64,000 nt of DNA from VYFG01 sp965204165 (GCA_965204165.1 OZ241969.1:496001-560000); one strand, 5' to 3'; shown: positions 42,389-51,215, counted from the stretch's first letter. Notes: generated by a model not told the origin, from the sequence alone. Numbers and translations: made by a program.

Positions 42389-43057
42389 TCATGCGGGAGT
42401 GTTCGATCCGCCGTCGGCATCCTCGGGATCGTCCCCCGCATCCAGGTCCGGTGCGGCATCCGCGTTCGAGGCCACTTCCGTCGGCGCGTCCCCGGGCGCC
42501 GGTTCGGGCGACTCCCGCGGCTCTTCGGACTCCGCCGACGCGAGCCGTTCCCGCTCCTCGGCTTCCAGACGGCGCTTTTCCGCCACCTCGGCCTGGTGCT
42601 TCATGTCGGAGGTGACCATGTCGCCCAGCCCCTCGAACTGGGTGAAATCCTCGTCGTAGTCATCCAGGCCGTCGCGCACGTTGAAAACCGCCGCGGTAAA
42701 CAGCTTGCGCATCGCCCGCCTGCGCAACTTTTCGCTGACGCCGGGGGACAGGAATCCGGAATAGTCGCTGTGCTCGTCGAGCGACTCCAGGGCGGGCATG
42801 TCCGCGTCCGTCAGCACCGGCGCATCGGCCTCGGCTTCCTCACGGGACGACTTCAGCCGGTCGGCTTCCACGGTGGTCCGCATGCGCCCGGGGCTGTCCT
42901 CGGGTACGATGGTATTGAGGGGCAGCGCCTCCTCGCCATCGGCCCGGTCGTCCCCCGGTTCACCCCGGGTCTCCCGGTCGCCGGAGCGCTTGCGGTCCGA
43001 CCACCGCCTGAGGAAGCCCTCCTCCTGGTCCGCATCCAGGTCGGGTCGCCTGCTCAT
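42389..43057 (-). CDS. DUF3306 protein of the formate dehydrogenase locus
   Basis: A 222-residue soluble, acidic protein. DUF3306 features are EEGFLRRWSDRKRSG at the N-terminus, PALESLDEHSDYSGFL, and the conserved VRDGLDDYDEDFTQFEGLG. The last third is low-complexity and Glu/Ala/Pro-rich. It is found with DUF3305 beside FDH genes; the function is unknown, and an accessory role in FDH biogenesis is inferred from linkage. Its start overlaps the DUF3305 stop (ATGA). Confidence 0.88.
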   Translation of the reverse strand: MSRRPDLDADQEEGFLRRWSDRKRSGDRETRGEPGDDRADGEEALPLNTIVPEDSPGRMRTTVEADRLKSSREEAEADAPVLTDADMPALESLDEHSDYSGFLSPGVSEKLRRRAMRKLFTAAVFNVRDGLDDYDEDFTQFEGLGDMVTSDMKHQAEVAEKRRLEAEERERLASAESEEPRESPEPAPGDAPTEVASNADAAPDLDAGDDPEDADGGSNTPA

Positions 43058-43593
43058 TGCACCCCATCCCCGGCGTCCCCGTCACGGGAGGCGGCATAGA
43101 GCGAGTCCTCCAGCCAGTCACGCCGCTTGCGCTTGCGCTTGATCTGCGGCTGGTAGTGACTGATCACGTAGCGCTCGAGCAGTTCCGTGATCTCCTCGGG
43201 CATGGGCGCCGACAGGACCATGTCGTCGGCTTCCATGTGACCGCTTGCCTCGTCCTGGTTGGCGGTCACCAGCATCGGGCGGATTTCCCGGGCACCGTAT
43301 TCGCCTTCACAGACCACGAACAGGTGGGGCTTGTCGGACAACAGGTTGTACCAGTAGCCCTCGCCGCCGTCCTTGTAGAGGTCCAGGGTGAATCCCGTGT
43401 GGATGAACCGGCTCGTGTTCCCGTCCACCTCGACCACGCTGTCCCCGCCAAGCGCCGTGATTCCCTCTCCGGTCAGGATCCCGTGGACCCGCCAGACGGG
43501 ATAGCCCCATTTTTTCTCGGGATCGATCCGGCGCTCCAGCACCACGGCAACGGGCACGGAGATTCTCGAGCCGGGCCCGGCCCGCTCCCCCAT
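43054..43593 (-). CDS. DUF3305 protein of the formate dehydrogenase locus
   Basis: A 179-residue protein with the DUF3305 core VPVAVVLERRIDPEKKWGYP followed by VWRVHGIL, and GYWYNLLSDKPHLFVVCEGE. A very basic KRKRKRRDWLEDSLYA segment lies near the C-terminus. The start is ATG 43593, giving the usual distance to the core; the frame is open to 43779 with no similarity. It is translationally coupled to DUF3306. Accessory protein of unknown biochemical role. Confidence 0.85.
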   Translation of the reverse strand: MGERAGPGSRISVPVAVVLERRIDPEKKWGYPVWRVHGILTGEGITALGGDSVVEVDGNTSRFIHTGFTLDLYKDGGEGYWYNLLSDKPHLFVVCEGEYGAREIRPMLVTANQDEASGHMEADDMVLSAPMPEEITELLERYVISHYQPQIKRKRKRRDWLEDSLYAASRDGDAGDGVQ

Positions 43594-43636
43594 CCCCTGC
43601 CCGTGGACGGTTCCGGTCACGCCGCTCAGGCCCCGG

Positions 43637-43846
43637 TCATTCCTCGATCTCGAGGGTATCCACCACGTCGACATCCAGGCCAAGCTGGCGGATGGAAAGC
43701 GACATGGTGGCTTCCAGGCGGTCCCCGTTCCGAACGGTTCCGGCACGGATGCCATCGCGGACCGCCTGTTCGATGGCACGTTGGGAGGTAATGCCGGTTT
43801 TCTTGAGGAATTTTCTGATCTGGATGTTGAGCGCGTCTTCGTTCAT
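43637..43846 (-). CDS. DUF6494-like small protein of the formate dehydrogenase locus
   Basis: A 69-residue protein (MNEDALNIQIRKFLKKTGIT, then SQRAIEQAVRDGIRAG) with a helical N-terminal half and a beta-rich end. It matches the small DUF6494-type protein that commonly begins the FDH accessory operon. Function unknown. It is first in the run DUF6494-DUF3305-DUF3306-polyferredoxin and has its own promoter candidate at 43877-43906. Confidence 0.8.
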   Translation of the reverse strand: MNEDALNIQIRKFLKKTGITSQRAIEQAVRDGIRAGTVRNGDRLEATMSLSIRQLGLDVDVVDTLEIEE

Positions 43847-43876
43847 GGATCGTCGGCCTGCCTGGTCGTGCCGGAA

Positions 43877-43906
43877 AGCATAGATGGAATGGTCCCCGAA
43901 TTACAA
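43877..43906 (-). promoter_or_regulatory. Promoter of the FDH accessory operon
   Basis: Read leftward: TTGTAA (43906-43901), an 18-base spacer, and TATGCT (43882-43877), about 30 bases before the DUF6494 start. A good sigma-70-type match. It accounts for part of the 256-base gap to fdhD. Confidence 0.5.
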
Positions 43907-44025
43907 TAGCGCACCGTTCCCCGGCCCGGCCCCGGCGGGCGGGCTCCGTCCCGCCGGAAGGGGGTGCGGCATCCGGCTGCCACGGGACGGGCCTGCCGGG
44001 AATCTTCCGCCGCCCGCCATAGTCG

Positions 44026-44033
44026 GATAATAT
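44026..44033 (+). promoter_or_regulatory. -10 region for fdhD
   Basis: GATAATAT at 44026-44033 contains overlapping -10-like hexamers. Transcription from here would give a leader of about 60 bases before ATG 44103, or a nearly leaderless message if a TTG at 44040 were used. Confidence 0.4.
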
Positions 44034-44102
44034 CACCGCTTGAGTTTCGCCGCCGAAACACCCACTTTCATCCCTTTCCCGACGAATTCACCCGACTCTC
44101 CC

Positions 44103-44975
44103 ATGGCCACGGCACCCGGCATCAAGAACACCACGGCCCCGTCCCCGGCGGGCCGGCCGCGTCTCAGCGACGCCGGGCTGGAGTCGATCCACCGGGTGGC
44201 GGCGCTGGACCAGTTCGGCACGAGCCGGGACATCAACATCGTGGGAGAAGTCCCCCTGACCATCAAGGTGGACGGCCAGGAGCTGGTGACCCTGATGACC
44301 CTCGGCGCGCGGCCAGAGATGCTGGTGCTGGGCTACCTGCGGAACCAGACCCTGTTCGACGACCCCGCCGAGATCCGCTCGGTCACGGTGAACTGGGACC
44401 GGGAGGTTGCCGAGGTGGAAACCCGGGAGGGCAAGGGCATCACCGGCGTCGACACCAGCAAGCGCACGGTGACCACGGGCTGCGGCCAGGGAACGATCCT
44501 CAGCTGCACCCTGGACAAGCTGTACGACCATCGCCTGCCGCCGACGGAAATCCGGCAGTCGGACATTTACGACATGCTGGGCAAGATCCGGGACCACAAC
44601 AAGACTTACCGCGCCGCGGGCTCGGTGCACGGATGCGGGTTGTGCCTGGGCGGGGAGATCCTGACATTCGTCGAGGACGTGGGCCGGCACAACGCCATGG
44701 ACACGATCTCGGGTGAGATGTGGCTGGACAACATCAGCGGCCAGGACAAGATTTTCTACACCACCGGGCGGCTGACATCGGAAATCGTCATGAAGGCGGC
44801 GCTGATGGGCATCCCGGTGCTGGTATCCCGCAACGGCACCACCCACATGGGCTTCGAACTGGCGGAAGAACTGGGCGTCACCCTCATCGCCCGCGCCAAG
44901 AGCCGGCATTTCGTGGCCCTCAATTCGCACAACCTCGTCTTCGACGCCGTCCCGAAGCAGGTGCGCTTCGATTAA
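44103..44975 (+). CDS. fdhD: Formate dehydrogenase accessory sulfurtransferase FdhD
   Basis: Transfers sulfur from the cysteine desulfurase IscS to the bis-MGD cofactor, without which formate dehydrogenase is inactive. 290 residues. The catalytic loop cysteine is Cys127 in TTGCGQGT; this lineage has one Cys there where E. coli FdhD has a CxxC. The cofactor-binding EDVGRHNAMDTI and FYTTGRLTSEIVMKAALMGI segments are intact. A second CGLCLGG lies near residue 180. I chose ATG 44103; a TTG at 44040 would add 21 residues. It is divergent from the accessory operon. Confidence 0.95.
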   Translation: MATAPGIKNTTAPSPAGRPRLSDAGLESIHRVAALDQFGTSRDINIVGEVPLTIKVDGQELVTLMTLGARPEMLVLGYLRNQTLFDDPAEIRSVTVNWDREVAEVETREGKGITGVDTSKRTVTTGCGQGTILSCTLDKLYDHRLPPTEIRQSDIYDMLGKIRDHNKTYRAAGSVHGCGLCLGGEILTFVEDVGRHNAMDTISGEMWLDNISGQDKIFYTTGRLTSEIVMKAALMGIPVLVSRNGTTHMGFELAEELGVTLIARAKSRHFVALNSHNLVFDAVPKQVRFD

Positions 44976-45040
44976 CCCCTCAGGCTGGCGCCGCCGGCCG
45001 GGTCAGCAGTCGTCGAGCGGGAACCGCAAGCGCCGCCTAA

Positions 45041-45092
45041 AAACTGTTGGATAACACGACTCCCCGGATTCCTGTCAACAGTTTCGTTGACA
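45041..45092. repeat. Overlapping inverted repeats between convergent fdhD and cco genes
   Basis: AAACTGTTG (45041-45049) pairs with CAACAGTTT (45076-45084), and TGTCAAC (45073-45079) pairs with GTTGACA (45086-45092). The two stems share the CAAC at 45076-45079, so they are mutually exclusive. They lie in the 179-base gap between converging operons. No T-run follows; possible factor-dependent terminator or binding site. Confidence 0.4.
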
Positions 45093-45154
45093 ACAAAATC
45101 GTTGAACATGCTCTGGCAGTGAACTTCGATCCGCGGATCGGCAGATGCTCGGGT

Positions 45155-45862
45155 CTAACCATGCAGGGCGCCCCGGGGCATGGTCAGCCCCGTGAAGATG
45201 GCAATGCCAAACAGCATGATCAGCGATCCCGCCACCCTGCGCACCATGGGCCGGCGCATGGGTCCCCCCTCGCCGCCCAGCAGGCCCACGGCGGCAACCG
45301 CCGGCAGCGTGCCGAGGCCGAAGGCGCCCATGGCCACGGCGCCGGTCAGGGGCCTGCCGCTCGCCAGCACCAGCGCCAGGGCCGAATAGACCAGACCGCA
45401 GGGCAGCCAGCCCCAGATCATGCCCGCGGCAAAGGCGCGGCCGTAGCCGTCGACGGGCAGCAGGTGCCTGGTCAGCGGCGAGAGCCGCCGCCACAGCTGC
45501 ATGCCGATGCGTTCCACCGGCGCCAGTGCGTTCCCCCATCCCGTGAGATACAGGCCGAGGAGGATCATGAACAGACCGCTGACGACCTGCGCCAGGGCGC
45601 GGCCGGTCTCCGCACCGAGCATGGCCAGCAGGGTGACGCCCGCCAGCGCGGCAATGGCGCCGGCAACCGCGTAGCTGCCGATCCGTCCGCCGTTATAGGC
45701 GAGCGTCATCAGCCAGCGCCGGCGGGGCATCCGGTTGGCGGACACGGAAACCGTCGCGGCATGCAGCATGCCGGCGATGCCGCCGCACATGCCCACGCAG
45801 TGCAGGGATCCCAGGAGACCGAGCAGGAAGGCGCTGGCGATGATGAGGATGTCCGGCGTCAC
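45155..45862 (-). CDS. TauE/SafE-type (DsbD-like) membrane protein of the cco cluster
   Basis: A 235-residue integral membrane protein with about six hydrophobic segments. It belongs to the sulfite-exporter/DsbD-transmembrane-like family usually found after ccoGH, and starts LIIASAFLLGLLGSLHCVGM, with the conserved HCVGMCGG cysteine pair. In cbb3 clusters such proteins are thought to handle copper or thiol redox during oxidase assembly; direct function here is inferred. The start is a GTG overlapping the ccoH stop by 4 bases. Confidence 0.87.
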   Translation of the reverse strand: MTPDILIIASAFLLGLLGSLHCVGMCGGIAGMLHAATVSVSANRMPRRRWLMTLAYNGGRIGSYAVAGAIAALAGVTLLAMLGAETGRALAQVVSGLFMILLGLYLTGWGNALAPVERIGMQLWRRLSPLTRHLLPVDGYGRAFAAGMIWGWLPCGLVYSALALVLASGRPLTGAVAMGAFGLGTLPAVAAVGLLGGEGGPMRRPMVRRVAGSLIMLFGIAIFTGLTMPRGALHG

Positions 45863-46362
45863 GGGCTGCCGAGTTCGACGACATCGTCACCGGGCCGTTC
45901 CAGGTACCCGGTCACCCGCCAGCGCGCGGTTTCCAGCTGGATCACCCAGCGGCCGGCGGCGGCCCCGTCGAGCTGTCCGCGGTAACGGCCGTCCGGCCCC
46001 GCGGTAAGCAGGACGGACCGGTCCAGGCCGGAACGGGTCCGGTGCAGCAGCCTGAGCATCAGGGTTTGCGGCACCGCCAGGCGGCCGTCGTGGCTGAGGT
46101 CGAGGACCAGCTCGTCGGCCGCGACCCGCAGCCTGGCGGCAACGGCGTGCCGCGCCGCCAGCTGGTCCCTTGCCAGCACCCGGTTGATCTCCTTGCCGCG
46201 CTTGTAATAGTCGTCCTCGACCAGGCCGTCGTAGTGCCGGATGGACAGGCCCAGCAGCATGAACCCCACGAGCACCGCGGTGGCGGGGATGGCGATGACC
46301 ATCCACACCATGGGCTCGCGGTACCAGCGGCGGACAGGCGGGTTGTCGGATTCCCGGATCAC
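45859..46362 (-). CDS. ccoH: cbb3 oxidase assembly protein CcoH/FixH
   Basis: A 167-residue membrane-anchored protein with one N-terminal helix (EPMVWMVIAIPATAVLVGFM) and a periplasmic FixH domain (SIRHYDGLVEDDYYKRGKEI is the hallmark). CcoH binds CcoN/CcoP assembly intermediates in characterised species. The start is a GTG overlapping the ccoG stop (GTGA). Part of the run ccoG-ccoH-TauE/SafE. Confidence 0.93.
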   Translation of the reverse strand: MIRESDNPPVRRWYREPMVWMVIAIPATAVLVGFMLLGLSIRHYDGLVEDDYYKRGKEINRVLARDQLAARHAVAARLRVAADELVLDLSHDGRLAVPQTLMLRLLHRTRSGLDRSVLLTAGPDGRYRGQLDGAAAGRWVIQLETARWRVTGYLERPGDDVVELGSP

Positions 46363-47738
46363 CGCGGCCTCAGGAAGCTGGCCTCATCCTCATTGGCGAT
46401 GCGCGGATCATCCTCCGCGGTCACCCGGAACAGGATGTTCGTGGACGGCCGCTCGAGATTGACCGGATCGATCCGTACACTGGCGGTGACGTTCCCCACG
46501 CTGCCGGACGGAATCTCGCGGTCGGCGTCCGCGTCGACCTGCATCCCCGGCAGGCCCTCCGCCTCGATCCGGAAGCGGTGCCCATCCCCGTGCTTGTTGA
46601 GGATCTTCAGGGTATAGATGTTTTCCACCAGCCCGCTGTCGGTGACACGGTACAGCACGTTGCGGTCCCGGATGATGTCGAGTTCCACCGGGGCGCGGCT
46701 GATCAGGCCGTAGATCAGCGCGCCGGTCACGGCCAGCAGCACGGCGCCGTAGATGACCACCCTGGGCCGGAACAGCCGGGTGGCCCCGGATTCCAGGGCA
46801 TTCAGCGTGGTATACCGGACCAGGCCCTTGGGATAGGACATCTTCTCCATGACCTGGTCGCAGATGTCCACGCAGGCGGCACAGCCGATGCACTGGTATT
46901 GCAGGCCTTCGCGGATGTCGATCCCTGTCGGGCAGACCTGGACGCACAGCGTGCAGTCGATGCAGCTGCCGAGACCCTTTTGTGCCGGGTCGTCGCCGCG
47001 GCGGCGATGTCCGCGCGGCTCGCCGCGCTTCTCGTCGTAGGAGATGATCAGCGTGTTCCGGTCGAACATCGCGCTCTGGAACCGCGCGTAGGGACACATG
47101 TAGATGCAGACCTGCTCGCGCATCCAGCCCGCGTTGCCGTAGGTGGCGAAGCTGTAGAACAGGACCCAGAACGTCTCCCAGGGACCGGTGGACAGGTTCA
47201 GGATCTTGTCCCCCAGTTCCAGGATCGGCGTGAAATAGCCGACGAAGGTATAGCCGGTCCAGAGGGAAAGCAGGATCCAGGCCGCGTGCTTGGTGAACCG
47301 GAGGCGGAACTTGCGCGCGTCCATCGGCGAGTTGTCCAGCCTGATGCGCCGGTTCCGGTCGCCCTCGATGCGATGCTCGATCCACATGAACACCTCGGTC
47401 CAGACCGTCTGGGGACAGGCATAGCCGCACCACAGGCGCCCGGCGATGGCGGTGAAGAAGAACAGTGACAGGGCGGCGACGATGAGCAGTCCGGCCAGGT
47501 AGATGAAGTCCTGGGGCCACAGCACCAGGCCGAAGACGTAGAACTTGCGCGCGGGCAGATCGAACAGCACCGCCTGGCGGCCGTCCCAGGGAATCCAGGG
47601 AACGAGGTAGTACAGCCCGAGGAGCGCCAGTACGGCGGCCACGCGCAGGCGGGCGAACATCCCCGTGACCTGCCTCGGATGGATAGCCTGGCGCTTCTCG
47701 TAAAGCTCCTGCTGCAGCGTCTGGGCTCCGCCGGCCAT
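46359..47738 (-). CDS. ccoG: cbb3 oxidase accessory ferredoxin CcoG/FixG/RdxA
   Basis: A 459-residue membrane iron-sulfur protein. Several membrane segments (for example LAGLLIVAALSLFFFTAIAG) surround a cytoplasmic dicluster ferredoxin, CIDCTLCVQVCPTGID and CIGCAACVDICD, and a C-terminal Ig-like domain follows. The membrane part contains CGYACPQTVW. CcoG is a copper-reducing or electron-supply factor for cbb3 assembly in studied species. It overlaps both neighbours by one to four bases. Confidence 0.95.
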   Translation of the reverse strand: MAGGAQTLQQELYEKRQAIHPRQVTGMFARLRVAAVLALLGLYYLVPWIPWDGRQAVLFDLPARKFYVFGLVLWPQDFIYLAGLLIVAALSLFFFTAIAGRLWCGYACPQTVWTEVFMWIEHRIEGDRNRRIRLDNSPMDARKFRLRFTKHAAWILLSLWTGYTFVGYFTPILELGDKILNLSTGPWETFWVLFYSFATYGNAGWMREQVCIYMCPYARFQSAMFDRNTLIISYDEKRGEPRGHRRRGDDPAQKGLGSCIDCTLCVQVCPTGIDIREGLQYQCIGCAACVDICDQVMEKMSYPKGLVRYTTLNALESGATRLFRPRVVIYGAVLLAVTGALIYGLISRAPVELDIIRDRNVLYRVTDSGLVENIYTLKILNKHGDGHRFRIEAEGLPGMQVDADADREIPSGSVGNVTASVRIDPVNLERPSTNILFRVTAEDDPRIANEDEASFLRPR

Positions 47739-48019
47739 CAGGGGTGCGGCTCCCCGGAACGGTTCCGCCCGCCGCCGGGCTCCGGCGTGCAGAGGATGTA
47801 GATGGCGAAGAACGCGGCGACGATGCCGGCGGCCCAGAAATACAGGAACGCGAGGGTGTACCCGGCGAGGCGGGTGGCGGACTCCACGCCCACCTCGTCC
47901 ATCAGCACCCAGGGATCAACGAAGGCGAACAGGACCCCCGTGAACGCGCCGGCCACGAGAAACGGCGGCCAGAGGACCGCGATCAGCGCCTTGCGTCGGT
48001 TCTTGCGCGTCCATTCCAT
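47738..48019 (-). CDS. Small two-helix membrane protein between ccoP and ccoG
   Basis: A 93-residue protein with two hydrophobic segments (ALIAVLWPPFLVAGAFTGVL and LAGYTLAFLYFWAAGIVAAF) and a Gly/Arg-rich C-terminus. I do not recognise a named family, though similar small proteins occur between ccoP and ccoG in gammaproteobacteria. It starts 9 bases after ccoP and overlaps the ccoG start by one base, so it is surely cotranslated with oxidase genes. A role in oxidase assembly is inferred. Confidence 0.78.
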   Translation of the reverse strand: MEWTRKNRRKALIAVLWPPFLVAGAFTGVLFAFVDPWVLMDEVGVESATRLAGYTLAFLYFWAAGIVAAFFAIYILCTPEPGGGRNRSGEPHP

Positions 48020-48028
48020 GTGAACAGG

Positions 48029-48922
48029 CTACTCCCTGATGCTGCTGAGATAGGCCGTCAGCAGGTGAATCCGGCTTTCGTCAAGCAGTTCGCCGAAGGG
48101 GGGCATGACGCCGATGCGCCCCTGCCCCACGGAATGGCGGATGGCGCCCAGGGAGCCCCCGTAGAGCCAGACCCCGTCCGTGAGGTCGGGCGCGCCGAGT
48201 ACCGGGTTGCCCTTGCCCTCGGGACCGTGGCAGGCCAGGCAAAGGGTGTCGTAGTGCTGCTTGCCCGGCTCGACGAAACTCGGGTTCAACGGATCGCGGG
48301 TCATGGCATACACGTATTCCGACACCTGCTCCACGCCTTCCGGCCCGATCGCGGCCGCCCATCCGGGCATCACCGCCGTGCGGCCGGCCGCAATGGTGGT
48401 CTTGACCTCGGCGTCGCCGCCGCCCCAGATCCACTCGTGGTCCCGCAGGTTGGGAAACCCGGTGGCACCCCGGGCATCGGCCCCGTGGCAGATGGCGCAG
48501 TTGGTGGAGAACAGACGCTTCGCGGTGCCCATGGCGTCGGCGTTCCCGGCAAGCTCATCGAGCGGGGTGGCCAGGTAGGCATCATAGAGCGGCTTGAAGG
48601 ACGCCTCCGCGGCCCTGACCTCGTTGTCGTACCGGTCCTTGGACGTCCAGCCGAGCAGGCCGGCGAAGCTTCCGAGCCCGGGATACAGCAGCAGGTACAC
48701 TGCACTGAAGACCAGGGTGATGTAGAACATGTTGAGCCACCACTTCGGCAGCGGATTGTTGTATTCCTTCAGGTCCTCGTCCCAGACATGCCCCATGGTC
48801 TCGGCCTCCCCCGACTTCGGCGTCGTGGTGTTGGCAACCATCAGGACGACGCAGAAGACCAGGCCGAGCACCGTCGGGACGATGATGAACCAGCTCCAGA
48901 ATTCACTCACGAAATCGGACAT
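48029..48922 (-). CDS. ccoP: cbb3-type cytochrome c oxidase diheme subunit CcoP
   Basis: Membrane-anchored diheme cytochrome c, 297 residues. Two N-terminal hydrophobic helices (FWSWFIIVPTVLGLVFCVVL and LNMFYITLVFSAVYLLLYPG) precede two heme c sites, CAICH and CLACH. The family segment WDEDLKEYNNPLPKWWLNMF lies between the helices. CcoP accepts electrons from soluble cytochrome c and passes them towards CcoO and CcoN. Gene order N-O-Q-P is standard. Confidence 0.96.
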   Translation of the reverse strand: MSDFVSEFWSWFIIVPTVLGLVFCVVLMVANTTTPKSGEAETMGHVWDEDLKEYNNPLPKWWLNMFYITLVFSAVYLLLYPGLGSFAGLLGWTSKDRYDNEVRAAEASFKPLYDAYLATPLDELAGNADAMGTAKRLFSTNCAICHGADARGATGFPNLRDHEWIWGGGDAEVKTTIAAGRTAVMPGWAAAIGPEGVEQVSEYVYAMTRDPLNPSFVEPGKQHYDTLCLACHGPEGKGNPVLGAPDLTDGVWLYGGSLGAIRHSVGQGRIGVMPPFGELLDESRIHLLTAYLSSIRE

Positions 48923-48924
48923 AG

Positions 48925-49101
48925 TCAGCCTCGCTTGAATGTGTGATCGTTATCGCCCGGGTCCGCGGGATCGTTGTCGTCATCCAGGGGCAGGTTGGCG
49001 GCCTCGGCGAAATCCTTCTTTCGCCGGCCGCTCCAGGCCCAGGCGAAGATCCCCAGGAATACCAGGAAAAGCGCGATGGTCCAGAAGATATGGAAAGTCA
49101 T
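48925..49101 (-). CDS. ccoQ: cbb3-type oxidase small subunit CcoQ/FixQ
   Basis: A 58-residue protein starting MTFHIFWTIALFLVFLGIFA, with one membrane helix and an acidic tail after the basic SGRRKKDFAEAANLPLDDD stretch, as in CcoQ. It lies between ccoO and ccoP, where ccoQ always sits, with ATG 49101 and a stop 2 bases before the ccoP start. CcoQ stabilises the interaction of CcoP with the core. Confidence 0.9.
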   Translation of the reverse strand: MTFHIFWTIALFLVFLGIFAWAWSGRRKKDFAEAANLPLDDDNDPADPGDNDHTFKRG

Positions 49102-49113
49102 GCCGTCACCTCC

Positions 49114-49725
49114 TTACCTGCGGTTGGGAATCAGGGTGCCCAGTCCCTGGAGATAGGCGATCATGGCGTCCATCTCGGTCTTGCCCTCCAGCGCGGCCGG
49201 CGCGGCGGCGATCTCCTCGTCCGAGTAGGGATGGCCCAGCATGCGCAGCGCCCGCATCCGGGCCTGGATGGTGGAGGCGTCCAGGGGAGTCTCCTCCAGC
49301 CAGGGATATCCCGGCATGATGGATTCCGGCACCACGTCGCGGGGGCGGATCAGGTGGATCCGGTGCCAGTCGTCGCTGTAGCGCCCCCCCACCCTGGCGA
49401 GATCGGGGCCCGTGCGCTTGGAGCCCCACAGGAACGGCCGGTCATAGACGAACTCCCCCGCCACGGAATAGTGGCCGTAGCGCTCGGTCTCCGTGCGGAA
49501 GGGCCGGATCAGCTGGGAGTGGCAGGAAACGCAGGACTCCCGGATGTACAGGTCGCGCCCGGCCAGGGACAGGGCGTCGTAGGGCTTCAGCCCCTCCACC
49601 GGCTCGGTGGTGGAAACCTGGAAAAACAGCGGCACGATCTGGACCAGGCCGCCGACGCTGACCAGCAGGATGACCAGCACGATCATCAGCCCGATGTTCT
49701 TTTCCGCTTTCTGCTGAATGGACAT
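49114..49725 (-). CDS. ccoO: cbb3-type cytochrome c oxidase monoheme subunit CcoO
   Basis: Monoheme cytochrome c subunit, 203 residues. One N-terminal membrane helix (LMIVLVILLVSVGGLVQIVP), heme motif CVSCH in IRESCVSCHSQLIRPF, and the CcoO-specific SKRTGPDLARVGGRYSDDWH. A Met ligand candidate lies in ESIMPGYPWL. It bridges CcoP and CcoN. It is 21 bases downstream of ccoN. Confidence 0.96.
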   Translation of the reverse strand: MSIQQKAEKNIGLMIVLVILLVSVGGLVQIVPLFFQVSTTEPVEGLKPYDALSLAGRDLYIRESCVSCHSQLIRPFRTETERYGHYSVAGEFVYDRPFLWGSKRTGPDLARVGGRYSDDWHRIHLIRPRDVVPESIMPGYPWLEETPLDASTIQARMRALRMLGHPYSDEEIAAAPAALEGKTEMDAMIAYLQGLGTLIPNRR

Positions 49726-49746
49726 GGTTGTTTCCCGAATCGAGGA

Positions 49747-51168
49747 TTAATGCGCGGGAGCGAGCACGGGCGCGTCCTCGGCCCTGCCGCTTCTGACGGT
49801 CATGTACACGTTGTATGCCATGACCAGCATGCCGCCGAGATAGATCAGGCCGCCCAGGAACCGCACCAGGTAGTAGGGATGCATGGCCTCGACGGTCTCG
49901 ATGAAGCTGTAGATCAGGGTGCCGTCCTCGTTCACCGCGCGCCACATCAGGCCCTGCATGATCCCGGAGATCCACATGGAGGTGATGTAGAGCACGATGC
50001 CGACGGTGGCCATCCAGAAATGCAGGTCGATCAGCCTGACGCTGTAGATCTTCTGCCCGTAGAGCCTGGGGATCAGGTAGTAGAGCGCCCCCATGGACAC
50101 CATGCCGACCCAGCCGAGAGCGCCGGAGTGGACGTGCCCGATGGTCCAGTCGGTGAAGTGGGACAGCGCATTCACCGTCTTGATGGACATCATCGGCCCC
50201 TCGAAGGTGGACATGCCGTAGAACGACACCGAGACGATGAGGAATTTCAGGATCGGGTCAGTACGCAGCTTGTGCCAGGCGCCGGAAAGGGTCATGATGC
50301 CGTTGATCATGCCGCCCCAGGAGGGCGCCAGCAGCACCAGCGAGAACACCATGCCGAGAGACTGGGCCCAGTCCGGCAGCACGGAGTAGTGGAGGTGGTG
50401 GGGGCCGGCCCAGATGTAGGTGAAGATCAGGGACCAGAAGTGCACCACCGACAGCCGGTAGGAATACACCGGCCGGTTCGCCTGCTTGGGAATGAAGTAG
50501 TACATGATCCCGAGGAACCCGGCGGTGAGAAAGAATCCCACCGCGTTGTGGCCATACCACCACTGCACCATGGCGTCATGCACGCCGGCATAGACGGAGT
50601 AGGACTTGAGGTGGGTGACCGGCACCGCCAGGCTGTTGAAGATGTGCAGGATGGCCACGGTGACGATGAAGGCCCCGAAGAACCAGTTGGCGACGTAGAT
50701 GTGCTTGACCCGGCGCTTCATGATGGTGGCGAAGAAGACCAGGGCATAGGAAACCCACACCACCGCGATCAGGATGTCGATGGGCCACTCGAGTTCGGCA
50801 TACTCCTTGGTGGTGGTGATGCCGAGGGGCAGCGTGACCGCGGCCAGGACGATGACCAGGTTCCACCCCCAGAAGGTGAACGCCGCCAGCGGTCCCAGCG
50901 CCAGCCGGGTGTGGCAGGTCCGCTGCACCACGTAGTACGACGTGGCGAACAGGGCGCTGCCGCCGAAGGCGAAGATCACCGCGTTGGTGTGCAGCGGCCG
51001 GAGCCGGCCGAACGTCAGCCAGGCCGTGTCGAAATTCAGCGCCGGCCAGACCAGCTGGGCGGCGATCAACACCCCGACCAGCATGCCCACGATCCCCCAT
51101 ACGACGGTCATGATGGCAAACTGCCGCACCACGGTGTAGTTGTAGACGTCCGGGCTTGTTGTACTCAT
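49747..51168 (-). CDS. ccoN: cbb3-type cytochrome c oxidase catalytic subunit CcoN
   Basis: Heme-copper oxidase subunit I of the C family, 473 residues with about 12 membrane helices. Ligand-bearing segments are LHTNAVIFAFGG (low-spin heme), QWWYGHNAVGFFLTAGFLG (CuB histidine and cross-linked Tyr helix region) and GPHHLHYSVLPDWAQ. The enzyme reduces oxygen at low concentration and pumps protons. I chose ATG 51168, just before the MSTTSPDVYNYTVVRQF start; the frame is open upstream without similarity. Copper for CuB is normally supplied through CcoI. Confidence 0.97.
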   Translation of the reverse strand: MSTTSPDVYNYTVVRQFAIMTVVWGIVGMLVGVLIAAQLVWPALNFDTAWLTFGRLRPLHTNAVIFAFGGSALFATSYYVVQRTCHTRLALGPLAAFTFWGWNLVIVLAAVTLPLGITTTKEYAELEWPIDILIAVVWVSYALVFFATIMKRRVKHIYVANWFFGAFIVTVAILHIFNSLAVPVTHLKSYSVYAGVHDAMVQWWYGHNAVGFFLTAGFLGIMYYFIPKQANRPVYSYRLSVVHFWSLIFTYIWAGPHHLHYSVLPDWAQSLGMVFSLVLLAPSWGGMINGIMTLSGAWHKLRTDPILKFLIVSVSFYGMSTFEGPMMSIKTVNALSHFTDWTIGHVHSGALGWVGMVSMGALYYLIPRLYGQKIYSVRLIDLHFWMATVGIVLYITSMWISGIMQGLMWRAVNEDGTLIYSFIETVEAMHPYYLVRFLGGLIYLGGMLVMAYNVYMTVRSGRAEDAPVLAPAH

Positions 51169-51215
51169 GCTGAAATCCTGAAGAGATTGAATGCGGGAGA
51201 AGACGGGGCTGAACC

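Noticed and set aside
45073..45092. TGTCAAC-N6-GTTGACA as an FNR box
   Set aside because: The spacing and half-sites do not fit TTGAT-N4-ATCAA, and it lies between gene 3' ends rather than at a promoter.
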